DNA from: Phellopilus nigrolimitatus
Lineage: Eukaryota > Basidiomycota > Agaricomycetes > Hymenochaetales > Hymenochaetaceae
NCBI GenBank assembly: GCA_021029095.1
Contig: JAJOHG010000001.1
Location: 2,108,001-2,172,000 of the forward strand
Length of the DNA: 64,000 nucleotides
Direction: 5' to 3'
A program made the translations under genes and the position numbers. Under the pieces are notes generated by a model. It was not told where the DNA came from, made no database searches, and saw nothing but the letters and a program-made list of their open reading frames with translations. The first letter of the stretch is position 1. Each line of letters begins with the position of its first letter. Of this stretch, positions 44,784 to 55,400 are shown one piece after another.

Positions 44784-45695
44784 CTAGACTTTCGGTTCAG
44801 CGAGGGGCGCTTCGGAGCCCCGGTGCAGGATGGTCGAGGGCGCGACCCCGAAGGAGTCGTCCAGTTGTATGCCCTGCAGTTCGAATCAATCGTCAGAGGG
44901 CCCCAAGCAAAATTCGGGGGAAACATCGGACTACACGCACGAGCTCGCCAGCAATAACCCGCACCTGGTCCAAAAATCCAAGTCAGTCACGCCGCCCACA
45001 CGTCAAAGCAAACACGAAAAAAATAAGCAACGCACCATCGCCCAATGATGCACGGCATGCAGCGCGCAGAACCACAGCTGCAGAGGCGCCCTTCAGCTCA
45101 CACGCGCACAGCTCAGCAAAAGCGGAGACACACACGCACCTCGCGCCCAAAGGTCGTCTCGAACGTCTGCGGGTGCGGCGTGCGCGCGTGCAGCGCGAGC
45201 GGCGCGCCGCGGCGCACGCACGGGGCGACGCGCTGCAGGCGCGCCGCGCACTCCTCGAGCGCGGCGCGCGCGGCGGCGCGGCTGCCCTCCATCGGCACGT
45301 CGCGGCGGCGCGCGTCGTAGTCCAGCGTGCGCGCGGGTGCGGGTGCGGGTGCGGGCGCGCCGGGCTCGCCCTCGACGCTGTCGAGGAGCAGCGCGAAGTG
45401 GTCGCGCGCGTGGCGGAGGTGCTTGCCTGTGCACGCACGAGTTCACTCGCGTGGACAACGGGCGGGGAGGGGGAAGGGGAGGGGACGCACCGATGGTGGA
45501 GCCGGGGATGTACCTGGAGGCGAAGACGAGCTGCGCGTCCTCTACGAGGCTGTCGGCGACGAGGTCGCGCGCCTGGCGGAGGTAGGCGACGGACACGGCG
45601 AGCAGGGCCTCGAGGTCGGCGTCGGCGTCGGCGTCGCCATTCTGCTTTGCGCACCCGGCGGCGCCGTTTTGCTTCGCGGACGTGGACGCGGACAT
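44784..45695 (-). CDS. DinB-like four-helix protein
   Basis: Spliced from about five exons into roughly 210 aa. It starts MSASTSAKQNGAAGCAKQNG. The helical core carries metal-type histidines: KHLRHARDHFALLLD in the second helix, LDYDARRRDVPMEG, LEECAARLQRV, then TFGRE|LWFCALHAVHHWAM|VRVIAGEL|GIQLDDSFGVAPSTILH. The spacing of RHARDHF and HAVHHW is that of the DinB/YfiT superfamily, where three His bind a metal and members act as thiol-dependent transferases. Substrate unknown. Introns near 45490-45425, 45150-45085, 45032-44972 and about 44945-44882 keep frame. Extremely GC-rich third positions. Confidence 0.68.
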
Positions 45696-46289
45696 GGCTC
45701 GGGGAAGTCGGACGGGGGATGGGTGGGAGCTGGAGCGCAAAGACGGGGGCGGCTTATAGCGAATTTAGAGGACGAGCCTTGGCGTCATGCATGCGCACAC
45801 GGCGTGGTGCCCCATGTCAGTATATTAATTTCAAATCCGGGACTTACTCGGGAGAGAGCAGGGGCCCGCTAGCAGGCACGGGTCCCGACACCCCATCCAC
45901 CAGTCCGGTGGCAAAAAAAAAAAAACAGACGCCTTCATTATCCCTCCTACCGCAAAGCTAGCTACATACACACATCCCCCGGCGCTACACGCCGCCGCCA
46001 CGCACGATGTACGCCGCACGCACGCATACATGTCCCTCCTCCAAATTTCGGACAGCCCAAATCTAAGCCGCCCGAACTCAAGGCGAGGTTCTCCTCTCCC
46101 AGCCCCTTGCCCAGGGTCCGCGCCACAGCTGCCCTCGAAAGCATGCGAGCCGTTCGCGGGCGGGCCCCGGTGAGAGACAGGAGAGCGGTGCTGCACCCCG
46201 GCTTTCCGTCGTCGTCGGGCTGGTGGAGAACCAGAGACATTCGAGCACAGTTTTTTCTTCCCCACTTCGATTAGTCAGAATTGCCTAAA
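45696..46289. other. Intergenic stretch, no gene supported
   Basis: About 600 bases upstream of the DinB-like gene. It contains an A-homopolymer near 45910-45925. A 144-codon minus-strand frame at 45831-46265 has biased composition but no family similarity. Confidence 0.45.
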
Positions 46290-46297
46290 ACGCGAGG
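46290..46297. repeat. Left target-site duplication of the MITE
   Basis: ACGCGAGG, repeated exactly at 46611-46618 on the other side of the element. Eight base pairs is the hAT length. Confidence 0.8.
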
Positions 46298-46610
46298 TAG
46301 TGTTGCCGTGGTTTGGTTTGGTCCGGTTTTCAGCCTTTTTGCTGAAAACCGAAACCGAACCTCCGGTTCGGTTCGCAAATTTTGGCCAAACCGAACCGAG
46401 TTTCCCGGTTTGGTTCGGCTTGGTTCGGTTTAAACTGCGGTTTAATTACCATATATGGTAATATATTCGGTTTGAAACAGGATTTGGCCCAAACCGATCG
46501 GTTTTGTTTTACTATTTTATCAAACCGAACCGAATCGAAACCGAACCGGAGGTTTGGTTCGGCTTCAAACCAGGTTTGGATCGGTTCGGGACCAAACTGC
46601 GGCAACACTA
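46298..46610. mobile_element. hAT-type MITE, 313 bp
   Basis: Non-autonomous DNA transposon. Terminal inverted repeats begin TAGTGTTGCCG at both ends; the first 20 bases agree at 18 positions. It is flanked by a perfect 8-bp duplication, ACGCGAGG. The TIR start and TSD length fit the hAT superfamily. The interior is built from many degenerate copies of a CCGAACC/GGTTCGG motif in both orientations, as expected for hAT subterminal transposase-binding repeats. A central palindrome around ACCATATATGGT lies near 46450-46462. It has no coding capacity for a transposase. It lies between the DinB-like and BTG genes and interrupts neither. Confidence 0.85.
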
Positions 46611-46618
46611 ACGCGAGG
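46611..46618. repeat. Right target-site duplication of the MITE
   Basis: ACGCGAGG, identical to 46290-46297. Confidence 0.8.
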
Positions 46619-46802
46619 TACTTATTTCATTACGGCTGCACACGGACTGAAGGCCAAGGGAAGGGTGCTTGTATTATATACTGCAGTATAATGCCACTAT
46701 GCTATAGAAAGATGCTTGCGTTGTCACAAATTGTCCCAAGGAAAAGAAGTGTCTGAAGATGCTGAGAGGGTAAATAAAAATGAAGACAAATTGCTGAGAG
46801 GA

Positions 46803-46840
46803 GGGAGAGAGAGAGAGAGAAAGAGAGAGGGAAAGAGGGA
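46803..46840. repeat. GA-rich microsatellite
   Basis: An imperfect (GA)n tract in the 3' region of the BTG gene, within a gene-free interval (46619-47168) that otherwise shows no features. Confidence 0.7.
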
Positions 46841-47168
46841 GTGGATGCTACACATTCGGTGCCTGGTGGAACAAATAGTGAACACGGATGTTGGGGGAGA
46901 AAAAATACGGAATATGAATGTTGCGCGTGGGGGGAGGGTGCAATGCCGGTCAATGAAGAATGATAATGAAAGATTAGGCTAGAAAGATTCACAGATGTGC
47001 GAGTAGTGTAGGTCGTCGTCGAAGCTCGGAGTCAGGATGTCGTGAAAAAAGCCGTCGTGGTGTTTCGTGCAACGAACAAAAAATAAATAAAGTGAGAAAA
47101 AGAAAAATGCGGTGACCAAAAAATGACCCAAAACGAGGGACTGGAGAAACCGAGAACGGCGCGCGCGC

Positions 47169-48131
47169 TCAGAATCGGCGGGGCTTTTGGCTGCCAGGGG
47201 CGGCGGCGGCGTGCGAGTTCTTCGCGGGCGCGGCGCCGAGCATGACCCCGCCGGTAAGGACGGTCGTCTTCCCGCCGTCGTAGGGCGTCACCTCCGTGCG
47301 GCTCGTGTCGACAAAGACGCGCGCCGCGCGCGTGCGCTCGCGGCGCGACTGCTTCGAGGCGACGGAGGACGCGGGGGCCGAGGCGGAGGATGCGGTGGTC
47401 GCCACGGACGAGAGCGAGGCGCACGAGGACATGGACTCGTCGGAGAGGAAGGAGAACGCGGAGCTGGACGCCTCCGACGAGCGCGAGGACGAGCGCGAGT
47501 GGCCCAGCGCGGCGCGCGCGGGCTTGGCCGGTGCGGCGTCACTGAGACTGGCGGCGGGGAACGCGTCGACGACGGGCGTCTGCCACGTCGGCGCGAGCAT
47601 CTCCTCTGCGAGCATCTCGAAGAGCGCGTCGTCCTCCGCGGCGTCCTCCTCCATGAGGCGCTGCGCGAGGGTCTTGGACGGGCGGGGCGCCTGGAGCGCG
47701 CGCGCGGGCGGGACGCGGGCGTCGCGCGCCTCGGACCAGACGACGTGCCTCTCGGGCTGTGCGCCCCACGCGTGCGCGTGCGCGGGGGGCGGGACGCGGA
47801 CGGCGACGCAGCCGGGGTCGACGAGGAGGTCGAACTCTGCGGGGGCGAGGAGCGGGGCCCAGGCTGCCCAGGGGACGGCTGCGGCGAGGCAGGCCCTGTA
47901 GACGGGGCGCGGGGGGAGGGCGTCGGGGGCGAAGGAGAGGACGCGGCGGCCGGCGCCTGCGTGGGGCTCTGCGGGGACCCAGGAGGCGACGAAGGCGGCG
48001 GCGAGGTGGGCCTGGAGGGCGGCGTGGAGCTTGGCGAGGGTGTCGGCGGGGAAGCGGGTGGCGAGGGGCCGGGTGAGGTAGGTGACGGCGTGGGCGACGG
48101 TGACTGCGAGGCTGGTGGACAGGACGGACAT
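47169..48131 (-). CDS. BTG/Tob-family (anti-proliferative) domain protein
   Basis: Single exon, 320 aa, strongly GC-biased. The N-terminal 150 residues read as a BTG domain: SLAVTVAHAVTYLTRPLATR, LAKLHAALQAHLAAAFVASW, a GAGRRVLSFAPDALPPRPVY block corresponding to box A (G-x-R-x-L), then APAEFDLLVDPGCVAVRVPP corresponding to box B. Animal BTG/Tob proteins bridge the Caf1 deadenylase to target mRNAs; related domains occur in fungi. The rest has an acidic patch (LMEEDAAEDDALFEMLAEEM), a Ser-rich region and a basic tail. The same interval is open for 318 codons on the other strand; I regard that as a GC artefact. Confidence 0.72.
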   Translation of the reverse strand: MSVLSTSLAVTVAHAVTYLTRPLATRFPADTLAKLHAALQAHLAAAFVASWVPAEPHAGAGRRVLSFAPDALPPRPVYRACLAAAVPWAAWAPLLAPAEFDLLVDPGCVAVRVPPPAHAHAWGAQPERHVVWSEARDARVPPARALQAPRPSKTLAQRLMEEDAAEDDALFEMLAEEMLAPTWQTPVVDAFPAASLSDAAPAKPARAALGHSRSSSRSSEASSSAFSFLSDESMSSCASLSSVATTASSASAPASSVASKQSRRERTRAARVFVDTSRTEVTPYDGGKTTVLTGGVMLGAAPAKNSHAAAAPGSQKPRRF

Positions 48132-48979
48132 GGTAGACGGTAGAGGGGAGTGTGGGTGTAAGTGTGGGTGTGGGTGTGTTGTGGGTGTGTTGAGTGTGTG
48201 TTGTGTGGGTGTAAGGGATGGAGGGAGAGAGGAACAAAGGGGCGTTAACTTTAAGAGAAGGGGAAGGGGGCGGGAGAGCGGACTCGGATTAGATGATCGA
48301 CCTGCGATGTGAGCGAATTGGGGAGAAGAGCTGCCTGGGTCTTCTCGGTCGTGGCGAATGCGAAAGTGTTCGTGAAAATGTCAATGCAAATGGGGAAAAT
48401 AAGGATGATAAAATGCTGGCGTTGGTGCTGGCGTTGGTGCGAAATGCTAGTGAGATAAAAGAAACTGGGGGGGAACATTAAGCAAATGGACTATGTATGC
48501 GTGCAAAGGCTGCGGCGAGCGGCTTACATATGTATGACTCTGAGGCTGACGGGAGCAAACGAGGAAACTAGTCCAGTCAGTCCAGGTGCAAACCAAGCAT
48601 CAAGGGGCCACTACTCACAAAGGACGACGGCGTGAAATCAGAATGGACAAGCAGACTGGGGGTCATCTCCCCGCCCATTCTCTCAGCCTCTTATACCCAT
48701 ACCCCCGCGCTGCGCCCTCTTCGCGAGCCCTCCTCGCGCAACCGTGGCGACTTTTGTTCTTTTCAAATCCGGCACGCGCGTCCCTCCCAGAGTTCCAGAC
48801 GCGGCGCACCGCCTCACTAGGCGCGCCTTCTTTATTGTCTTCGCCCCCCTTCTCTTTGTTTTTTTCGTACAATAGGCTTGTATTTCCGTACATCTATGTA
48901 TGCTTCCGTGCATCGTGGATACGCACGTCGACTCACAATAACACGGTGTGAGCCATCATTACGCCTCCCTAAAGAGAGC
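48132..48979. other. Intergenic stretch with a GT-rich minisatellite
   Basis: About 850 bases, BTG promoter on the left and the 3' side of the TRAX gene on the right. At 48150-48212 there is an imperfect GTGTG/GGGTGT repeat just upstream of the BTG start. Nothing coding is supported in the remainder. Confidence 0.5.
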
Positions 48980-50172
48980 CTAGTATTCCTCATACGTCGA
49001 CTCGCTCGCCTCCCCTTCATACCCCTCCGTCCCCATCCCCGTCCCCCGCCTTCTCACATCAGACACGCACCGCTCCACGATATCAGCCAGTATCTCCTCC
49101 GACCCCGCGTACTCCGACGCCCGCACCGCCATCGCATACGCCGCTGTCCTCGAGTCAGAAACGCGCATACACCCAGCTCACACGTGGAACTCACCGTCCT
49201 CGATCTTCAGCAGCGACTGCGCCGTCACCGCCTGCTTCTTGCCCAGGTTCTTCACGTACGGCGTGAACCCGTCAAAGTCTGCGCCCCCCAAGAAAGTGCA
49301 AATAGAAAATGCAATTTCAGATCAACAACACACTTTGCTTCCGCAAACACTCCAAACGCAAAACCACGACACGCACCCGCTTTGCAGTCCCGCACAAAGT
49401 CGCTCACCTCGCGCGCCTTCGTCCGCCCGCCGCGCCGCGAGATCGCCGTGATCGCAAAGCGCATCAGCTCCCCCGTCAGGTCCGACACGCCGAGCAGGTA
49501 CTCCTCGAGCGAAACAGGGAAGAACTGCGCGCACAGAAATACGTTGTAATAAAATAAGATAGGAATAAAATAAAAATAATAAGATGAAAAACGGAGCACC
49601 CAGCACGCACCGCGCCGTCCGCATCGCTCAGCGACGCCTGCACCTCCGCGCGCGAGACCAGCGCGCCCCGCTCGAGGTAGTGCGCAAACGCCAGCGCCTC
49701 GATGTACTCCTGCAGCCCGGGCGACACCGCGCCCTGGTACCGCCAGAACCGCGCCCCCGCGAGGTCCGCGCGCATCCCCCGGAAGAGCGCCTGCACACCC
49801 GCGAGCTGTGCGCGGCCCTGCGCCCCCGCGGCCGCGAGCGACGGCGGTGATTGCGCCCGCGCGTCGGCGGCGGCGTCGTCGCCTGCTGCGCCGCAGCCGG
49901 CGGCGGCGGCGTCCTCGGCGGCGAGCCGGTGCAGGAGGAAGATCGTCTTCTTCGAGAGGATCGTGATGTCCCGGCTGGCCTGGCGGGCAAGCGAAAAAGA
50001 GGCGAAGAGGCGTCAGCCGTCGGCGCCGCGGCGCGGGCGCGACACGCACCTTGATGAGGCGCTCGCGGCGGTCGTTGTGCTCGTCGAGCTCCGCGCGGAA
50101 GCCGTCGAACGCGTGCACGATGGCGGCGCGCGAGCCCATCGTGGCGCCGCTGCCTGTGCTGGGCGTCGCCAT
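48980..50172 (-). CDS. Translin-associated factor X (TRAX)
   Basis: Translin-superfamily protein. With translin it forms the C3PO endoribonuclease that removes passenger strands and tRNA fragments. It starts MATPSTGSGATMGSRAAIVH; then FRAELDEHNDRRERLIK|ASRDITILSKKTIFLLHRLA, a GC-rich spacer, WRYQGAVSPGLQEYIEALAF, FFPVSLEEYLLGVSDLTGEL, MRFAITAISRRGG and C-terminal DFDGFTPYVKNLGKKQAVTA, AAYAMAVRASEYAGSEEILA. At least five exons. The Glu residues that line the TRAX active site cannot be placed with certainty by eye. No translin gene is in the window. Confidence 0.84.
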
Positions 50173-50581
50173 GTATTTATATATATCTATAGTAGAGACG
50201 TGTGTGCGCGACTCGGGATGTTCGGAATGTTCGGATGTGCAGGCCGTTGCGACCGCTTTGGATCGACGTACTTACGTGCTGCGGACTGTGTGTGATTTCA
50301 GCGCTGCGCTGCGCGTCGTCCCATCCCGCCCTCTTGTCTGCGAGCTCGCCCCCGCCGCCGCCTCCTCTTCGCTTTACATAACTGACGTCGGCTGCCAAGC
50401 GCTCGCTACGCCCGGTCAACTTCTACATACAGTACAGCAAGGCGGCAGACCAAAGCCACTACACATACCACATTACGCCCCACGGCCGCCCTCGCCCTTG
50501 TCGACCGTCGACCGGCCCATCCCCAACCCAAACCCCCGCCGCCGCCAGCCCGCCCGCCCCCAGCGGACGCCCCGCGCCACA
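50173..50581. promoter_or_regulatory. Divergent promoter region, TRAX / HIT gene
   Basis: 409 bases between divergent start codons. A TATATATCTATA string at about 50179-50190 lies close to the TRAX start. No coding sequence is supported. Confidence 0.4.
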
Positions 50582-52019
50582 ATGGCCTTCCCCAGCAAGA
50601 GCGGCTGCCCCATGTGCGGCATCGTGAGCCGCGCCGCCGCCGCGCACGGCGCGCACGGCGCGCCGAGCTCGCCGCTCTTCTCCCCGACGACGGGCATCCC
50701 GCACATCCAGCGCCGCGGCACGCGCGCGCCCCCCGACGACGCGCCCGACATCCTCTGGCGCGACGACAACTTCACCGTCTACCGCGAGCGCGCGCACCCC
50801 GTCTCCAGCCGCGCGCACCTCGTCATCGTCTTCAAGTGCGTTTTTGCTTTTGTTTTATCTTTATTTATTTTTCGCGCGAGCGCTGAACGGAACTTGTGTG
50901 CTGTCGCTGTTGCCGCCGTCGCTTCTTCTAGCTTGCACGTACCTTCACTATATATGCTCGTGCGTGTATTTCATCGCTACATCTCCCCACTTTCGAGCTA
51001 ACAACGCGCCCCGCAGTCCTCCAGCGACGTCCCCCTCCTCATCTCCCTGCGCACCCTCGCGCACCGCTTCCTCTCCTCGCTCAGCGTGCAGCCGCCCTCG
51101 CTCTCGCCGACGCCCGTGCCCTCCTCGTCCGCGTCCTCGCCGTTCGCCAGCCAGCAGGCCGCGTCCGCGGCGCCGCTCACGCGCGACCCCGCGCACGCGC
51201 AGTTCCGCGTCGGCTTCGTCGCGCCCCCGTGGAAGGACGCGCACATCCCCGTCAAGGACCACCTCCACGCGCACGCGTACGTCGCGCCCGCGGACCTCTG
51301 CGGCTGGTGGCGCGCGGTCGCGTACGGCCCGCTCGCGTGGTACGCCGTCGAGGACCTCATTGCGGAGATCCGGTGCGTCTCGGCTCCATTGCTGTCGTCC
51401 ATATCCCCGTTTCTGCATTTTTCGCGGCCCGTCCATCTTCGTTTTATTTTTTTGCTGCATTCTTCTGCTGGCCGCTCCTGCTTTACTCGCCCCCATGGCA
51501 TGACTAGCCGACGAGAAGACTTGAGCGCTCAGAATTATTTGGCTTGGCGGCATGCGCACATTTTGGCGCTCCCATAATTTTCTCGCACCTCTCACAGAAC
51601 CCGGATCCTGACATCCCTTCTTCTCTCCCCCCAGTGAAGAAAGCACGAACAACCGCGTCAAGTCCGGGTACGCGAACAGGGGCGCCGCGCCTATCGACGC
51701 GATCGCCGACGCGGGCGCGCGGAGCGGGACCTCCGACGGGCTCGAGACGACAGAGGCCGGGCTCGCCGCGGGCGACCTCGAGGAGGCCGGCCTCGCGCGC
51801 ACGCCGCACACCGTGCTCGCGCCCGCGCCCGCCGCGCGCCTCGCCGCGCCGTCGCACCTCGACCTCAGCGCCACGCTCGGCACCGCGCCCGCGCCCGACC
51901 GGCGGACGCCGACGTCGACGCGGAGCTCGTTCGCGAGCGCGAGCGCCGGCGCCGGCTCGTCGAGGGCAAGCTCGAGCTCGGACAGCCGATCGGGGTCGGC
52001 CAGGTCGTCGTCCTCATAA
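50582..52019 (+). CDS. HIT-family nucleotide hydrolase/transferase-like protein
   Basis: It starts MAFPSKSGCPMCGIVSRAAA with a CxxC pair. The first HIT strand region is WRDDNFTVYRERAHPVSSRA, then HLVIVFNLHVPSLYMLSSSD and VPLLISLRTLAHRFLSSL. The HIT motif is KDHLHAHAYVAP, the His-phi-His-phi-His triad. Exons: 50582 to 50837, 50932-50959 (28 nt), about 51017-51372, about 51634-52019. The 28-nt exon restores the LHVPSLYML core. The C-terminal 130 aa are Ala/Ser-rich and low in complexity, probably disordered. HIT proteins cleave nucleotide-phosphate bonds; substrate not deducible. GC content is extreme. Confidence 0.8.
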
Positions 52020-52419
52020 CCTGAACCTGCAGCGCCCCGTCGCTTCTCGTGTCCTCGCCTCACTCTGCATTTTTGTGTGTTTGCTGTGCATTATTTGCCC
52101 CCTCATTTCCCTCAGCCTTTTCTTTCTTCGCAATAATTCTATATCCTTTCCTTTCATCTGGGCGGCTCTCTAATGAACAGGGGACCATGTTTGTTGCGTG
52201 TCTATCTCGTCTTTTCGACCACATTTTACCCGATGCAGTGTTATCATACTATGTACAATCGAAGACGCATATACCATCGTTTCTTGCATGACTGGCTTTT
52301 TGGAGAACAAAATAGGACGTTCGACAAGATTGATATATAGATTTCAGCGATACATGGGTCAGGTATAATAAATAATTTCTTTCTTTCCAAGTAGTGCATA
52401 CGGTAAGCTACTTTTTCAA
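52020..52419. other. Convergent intergenic region
   Basis: 400 bases between two convergent stop codons, AT-rich compared with its left neighbour; the high-GC block ends here. No gene seen. Confidence 0.55.
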
Positions 52420-55400
52420 TCAAGCATCTGGAAAAACGCAAGACTGAGCCAGCACACATGGACGAAGGCGAGAGGACAAGGACTCACAGTACGACGACCC
52501 GGTCAGGAGCGTCGACAGCGCGGAGAGCTGCTCGTCGTTGAAGCGCTTCGCGTCCTCGTGCCACGTATCCTGGTGCGTCTTCTTGAAGCGGCTCGCGCAC
52601 TGGTGCACCGCGGTCGACACGGGCGTCGGGTCGTACGTGTGCTCCGCGAGCACGTCCGCGAGCAGCGCGGGCATCCACTTCTCCACCGTGTACGGGAAGC
52701 TGTCCACGAGCGCGCAGACGCCCAGGATCGCCGCGTGCCGCTTGCGCAGCGCCGCCGCGTACCCCGGCGCCTGCCGCGCGGGCAGCTCGTGCACGCGAAC
52801 AAGCCGCACGAAGCGGTCTTTGAGCGTGATCACGCTGTGACGAGGTGAGATTCGGAGTATACCTGAGAGGGTGCTGGAGAAAAGGAAGGGTCAACGCGGC
52901 CCGTTGAGTTGAGCTACCAAACTTACGTGGCTGCCATCTCGCGTACTTCAACGTTCTCGTCATCAAGGCACCGGCAAATTATCTCCAAAATCTCGAGAAC
53001 CTTCGCTTCCTTAATCAAAGGGACTTGGCGGAAGTAAAATACTGAGGGGAAGAATGAGTTGAAAGTTATTTTTGAAGGAAGCGCGACATGTCTCACTTTG
53101 CAGAAGCGGGAGCGCCTTTAATCTCACTCTCCAAGACTATAGGCAAGGTGAGCTGAAGAAGCAATCCGGGACAAATGCATACTTACTGGTGAGGATTTAA
53201 TTGCGACGAATATAGATTCAATTATGGGATTAATGAGGGGCCTGGGGGGCACCACTCCGCACATACGGACTAGAAGATTACTCGCTCGTCGTGAAAGGTC
53301 ATCATTGTCGCTAACTAGCATTCAAACATCAGAAGCAAATCCACATGAGATTGTTCGATGCTTAATGAGAAGAAAATACCTTCACTGAATCGGAATAATT
53401 CAGGCTGGCAAGTTGACAAATTAGACACCGGCATAATCATACTCCAGAAAACGCTTACCATTAGAGGGAGAATGTAGTCGAACACCGAGCTGGCCTGGAT
53501 GTCATGTACAGCTTGGTATAGCCATTTGCATACTATCACGCCCACTCTGTCATACATCGACTGGAAGGCTCTTGTCCCTGGTATCCGCTCCTCCTTCCAA
53601 GCCTTGAAATTCTCAACAAGATCCTGGACGCGCCCGCTGAGGTGGGTTCCACGAATTCCCATAATGTCGTATTCAATAGGAACTACCCTGCAGTCCCGAA
53701 CAAACACTTCTGGACGAGGGATTGAAGGATTTGGTTGCCACTAAGAAAAATAGACTATGAGATCGATGTGAAAGCAAAATACATGTCGAATGAGCGTACC
53801 TTCGCTTTGCCAAAGTACTCAAGAGCATCGGAGATGTATGCTCGCACCTCGTCGTGCTCGCTATTGAGTTCCAGCCAATAGCGATCAAGAATCTCGTCCA
53901 TCCAAGCAAACGATTTCCAGCCCATTTCCTCGTAGAAAGCACGGGTAAACGATGCGATTTTGACAGCATCAAACGAAAGCTCCCCATTGAAGTCGCAATT
54001 CTTGAAATTCTCCGTGATGTAGTCCACGAGAGGCTGGATCCGACGGGGGTCGCGACTAGAGAACACGTACTGCAGGAGGGAAATAGTCAACTACAGATCT
54101 AAGGCAGCAAAAAGACATTAATCTACCTCCAAGAAAGATGTCCACATAAACATAGTATCGGTCTTCACATTGGATCCTAGAATTTTGCCTAGAAACGGAG
54201 TAAACCACGTCCAGAGACGCTCTTGCGCGTCTGAAGGCCAGTGCTTTGAGCCTCCGAGGATACCAGCAATAAGATCAGCTGCAGCCCGCTGTTTGTTTTG
54301 GTCGACATCATTGATCAAAATTTCCAGAGTAGGCCGTAGGTATTCAAAAGGCTCCTCCTCTAATATCTGGACTGCAAGGAAAATGTCAACCAGCTCCGTG
54401 GAAAACCTTAGAAGACGAACGTACAGATGGACTTGACGCAAGAGATATTATCTTGCGTAATGACAGTCGCATGATTTTCTTCTGCGAAACGACCAGAGAG
54501 GCTCTTCCAGAACTTCTCGTTCAACACTACCTCACGGACCGCAGCAACCATCTCTTGACTGGCAGGTTCCCATGGCTTGAAGCAGGATTTCCCGGGAGGT
54601 GCAGCTAAGTACAATTCGACATGCTCTGGCCATGCTAACCAACCGACATTGGCTTTATCTTGCAGAATCCTACAATCATGAGAAAGTCTAAGCATATAAG
54701 TAAATAGAAAGGCAAAACTTACGGCTCTAGAAAAGCTTTCTCAGTATTTAATTTTTGTTTGAAGCCCTCAAGGTATCGTGCATTAAATTCATTGTTCAAA
54801 TTCTTCAGCTCAAACCGAACGCGAAGAGGATTATGATTGCGCTCCATTGCGATATCTTCAGGCGATTTCGAAAAAGTGCGTAGCTTCACGTACCGCAGGC
54901 TCTTCATAACCGCCCGCTGTGCGTACTGTATGCAAGGAATGTCAGTGATTTGCGGCTTTAGGTAATAATTCCACCCACGTATCGCTGAGCGGTGATAAAC
55001 AAAATCAGCAAAAGTTAATAAACGGGACCGAGAGATGGAAGAAAGACCCACTATTGAAGGGTGAGAGTCATGTGCCATTTCGAGGAAATACTTTGTCTGC
55101 TCTGCATTTATTGGTTCATCTCGACGAATCAGAGTACGCAGAATCCGAAGTGCGATAATAGCATAGCGCCAATGCGTGCTCGATGATTTCGCGATAGCAA
55201 GAACGGTATCCCCCTTTACATCCGCACCTATCAGTCGCATTGAAGACAAAAGCACGTCTGAAAAGCACTCACGGTGAGTTTCACTGTTTTATTGTATATG
55301 CTCGTTCGAAGTACCCGTTTCTGCGTGCACCGTAGCGCTAATTTATCATCGCATGAATCCTGAGCTAAAAGCGTTTCAAGATTCTTTGCAGCACGATCCA

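Noticed and set aside
44765..45961. 398-codon plus-strand frame opposite the DinB-like gene
   Set aside because: Arg-rich low-complexity translation. The opposing minus-strand exons join in frame into a recognisable fold.
46382..46756. 124-codon frame running through the MITE
   Set aside because: It is made of the internal GGTTCGG-type repeats translated into RFGSA-like repeats and has no transposase similarity.
47187..48143. 318-codon plus-strand open frame opposite the BTG gene
   Set aside because: It is almost pure Gly/Arg/Ala/Val, as expected when a GC-rich gene is read backwards. The minus strand has the family similarity.
48140..48215. Telomere-like or CRISPR-like repeat
   Set aside because: The GT-rich units are irregular, have no unique spacers and differ from TTAGGG.
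50948..52063. 371-codon minus-strand frame opposite the HIT gene
   Set aside because: Composition is that of a GC shadow, while the plus strand carries the HIT motif.
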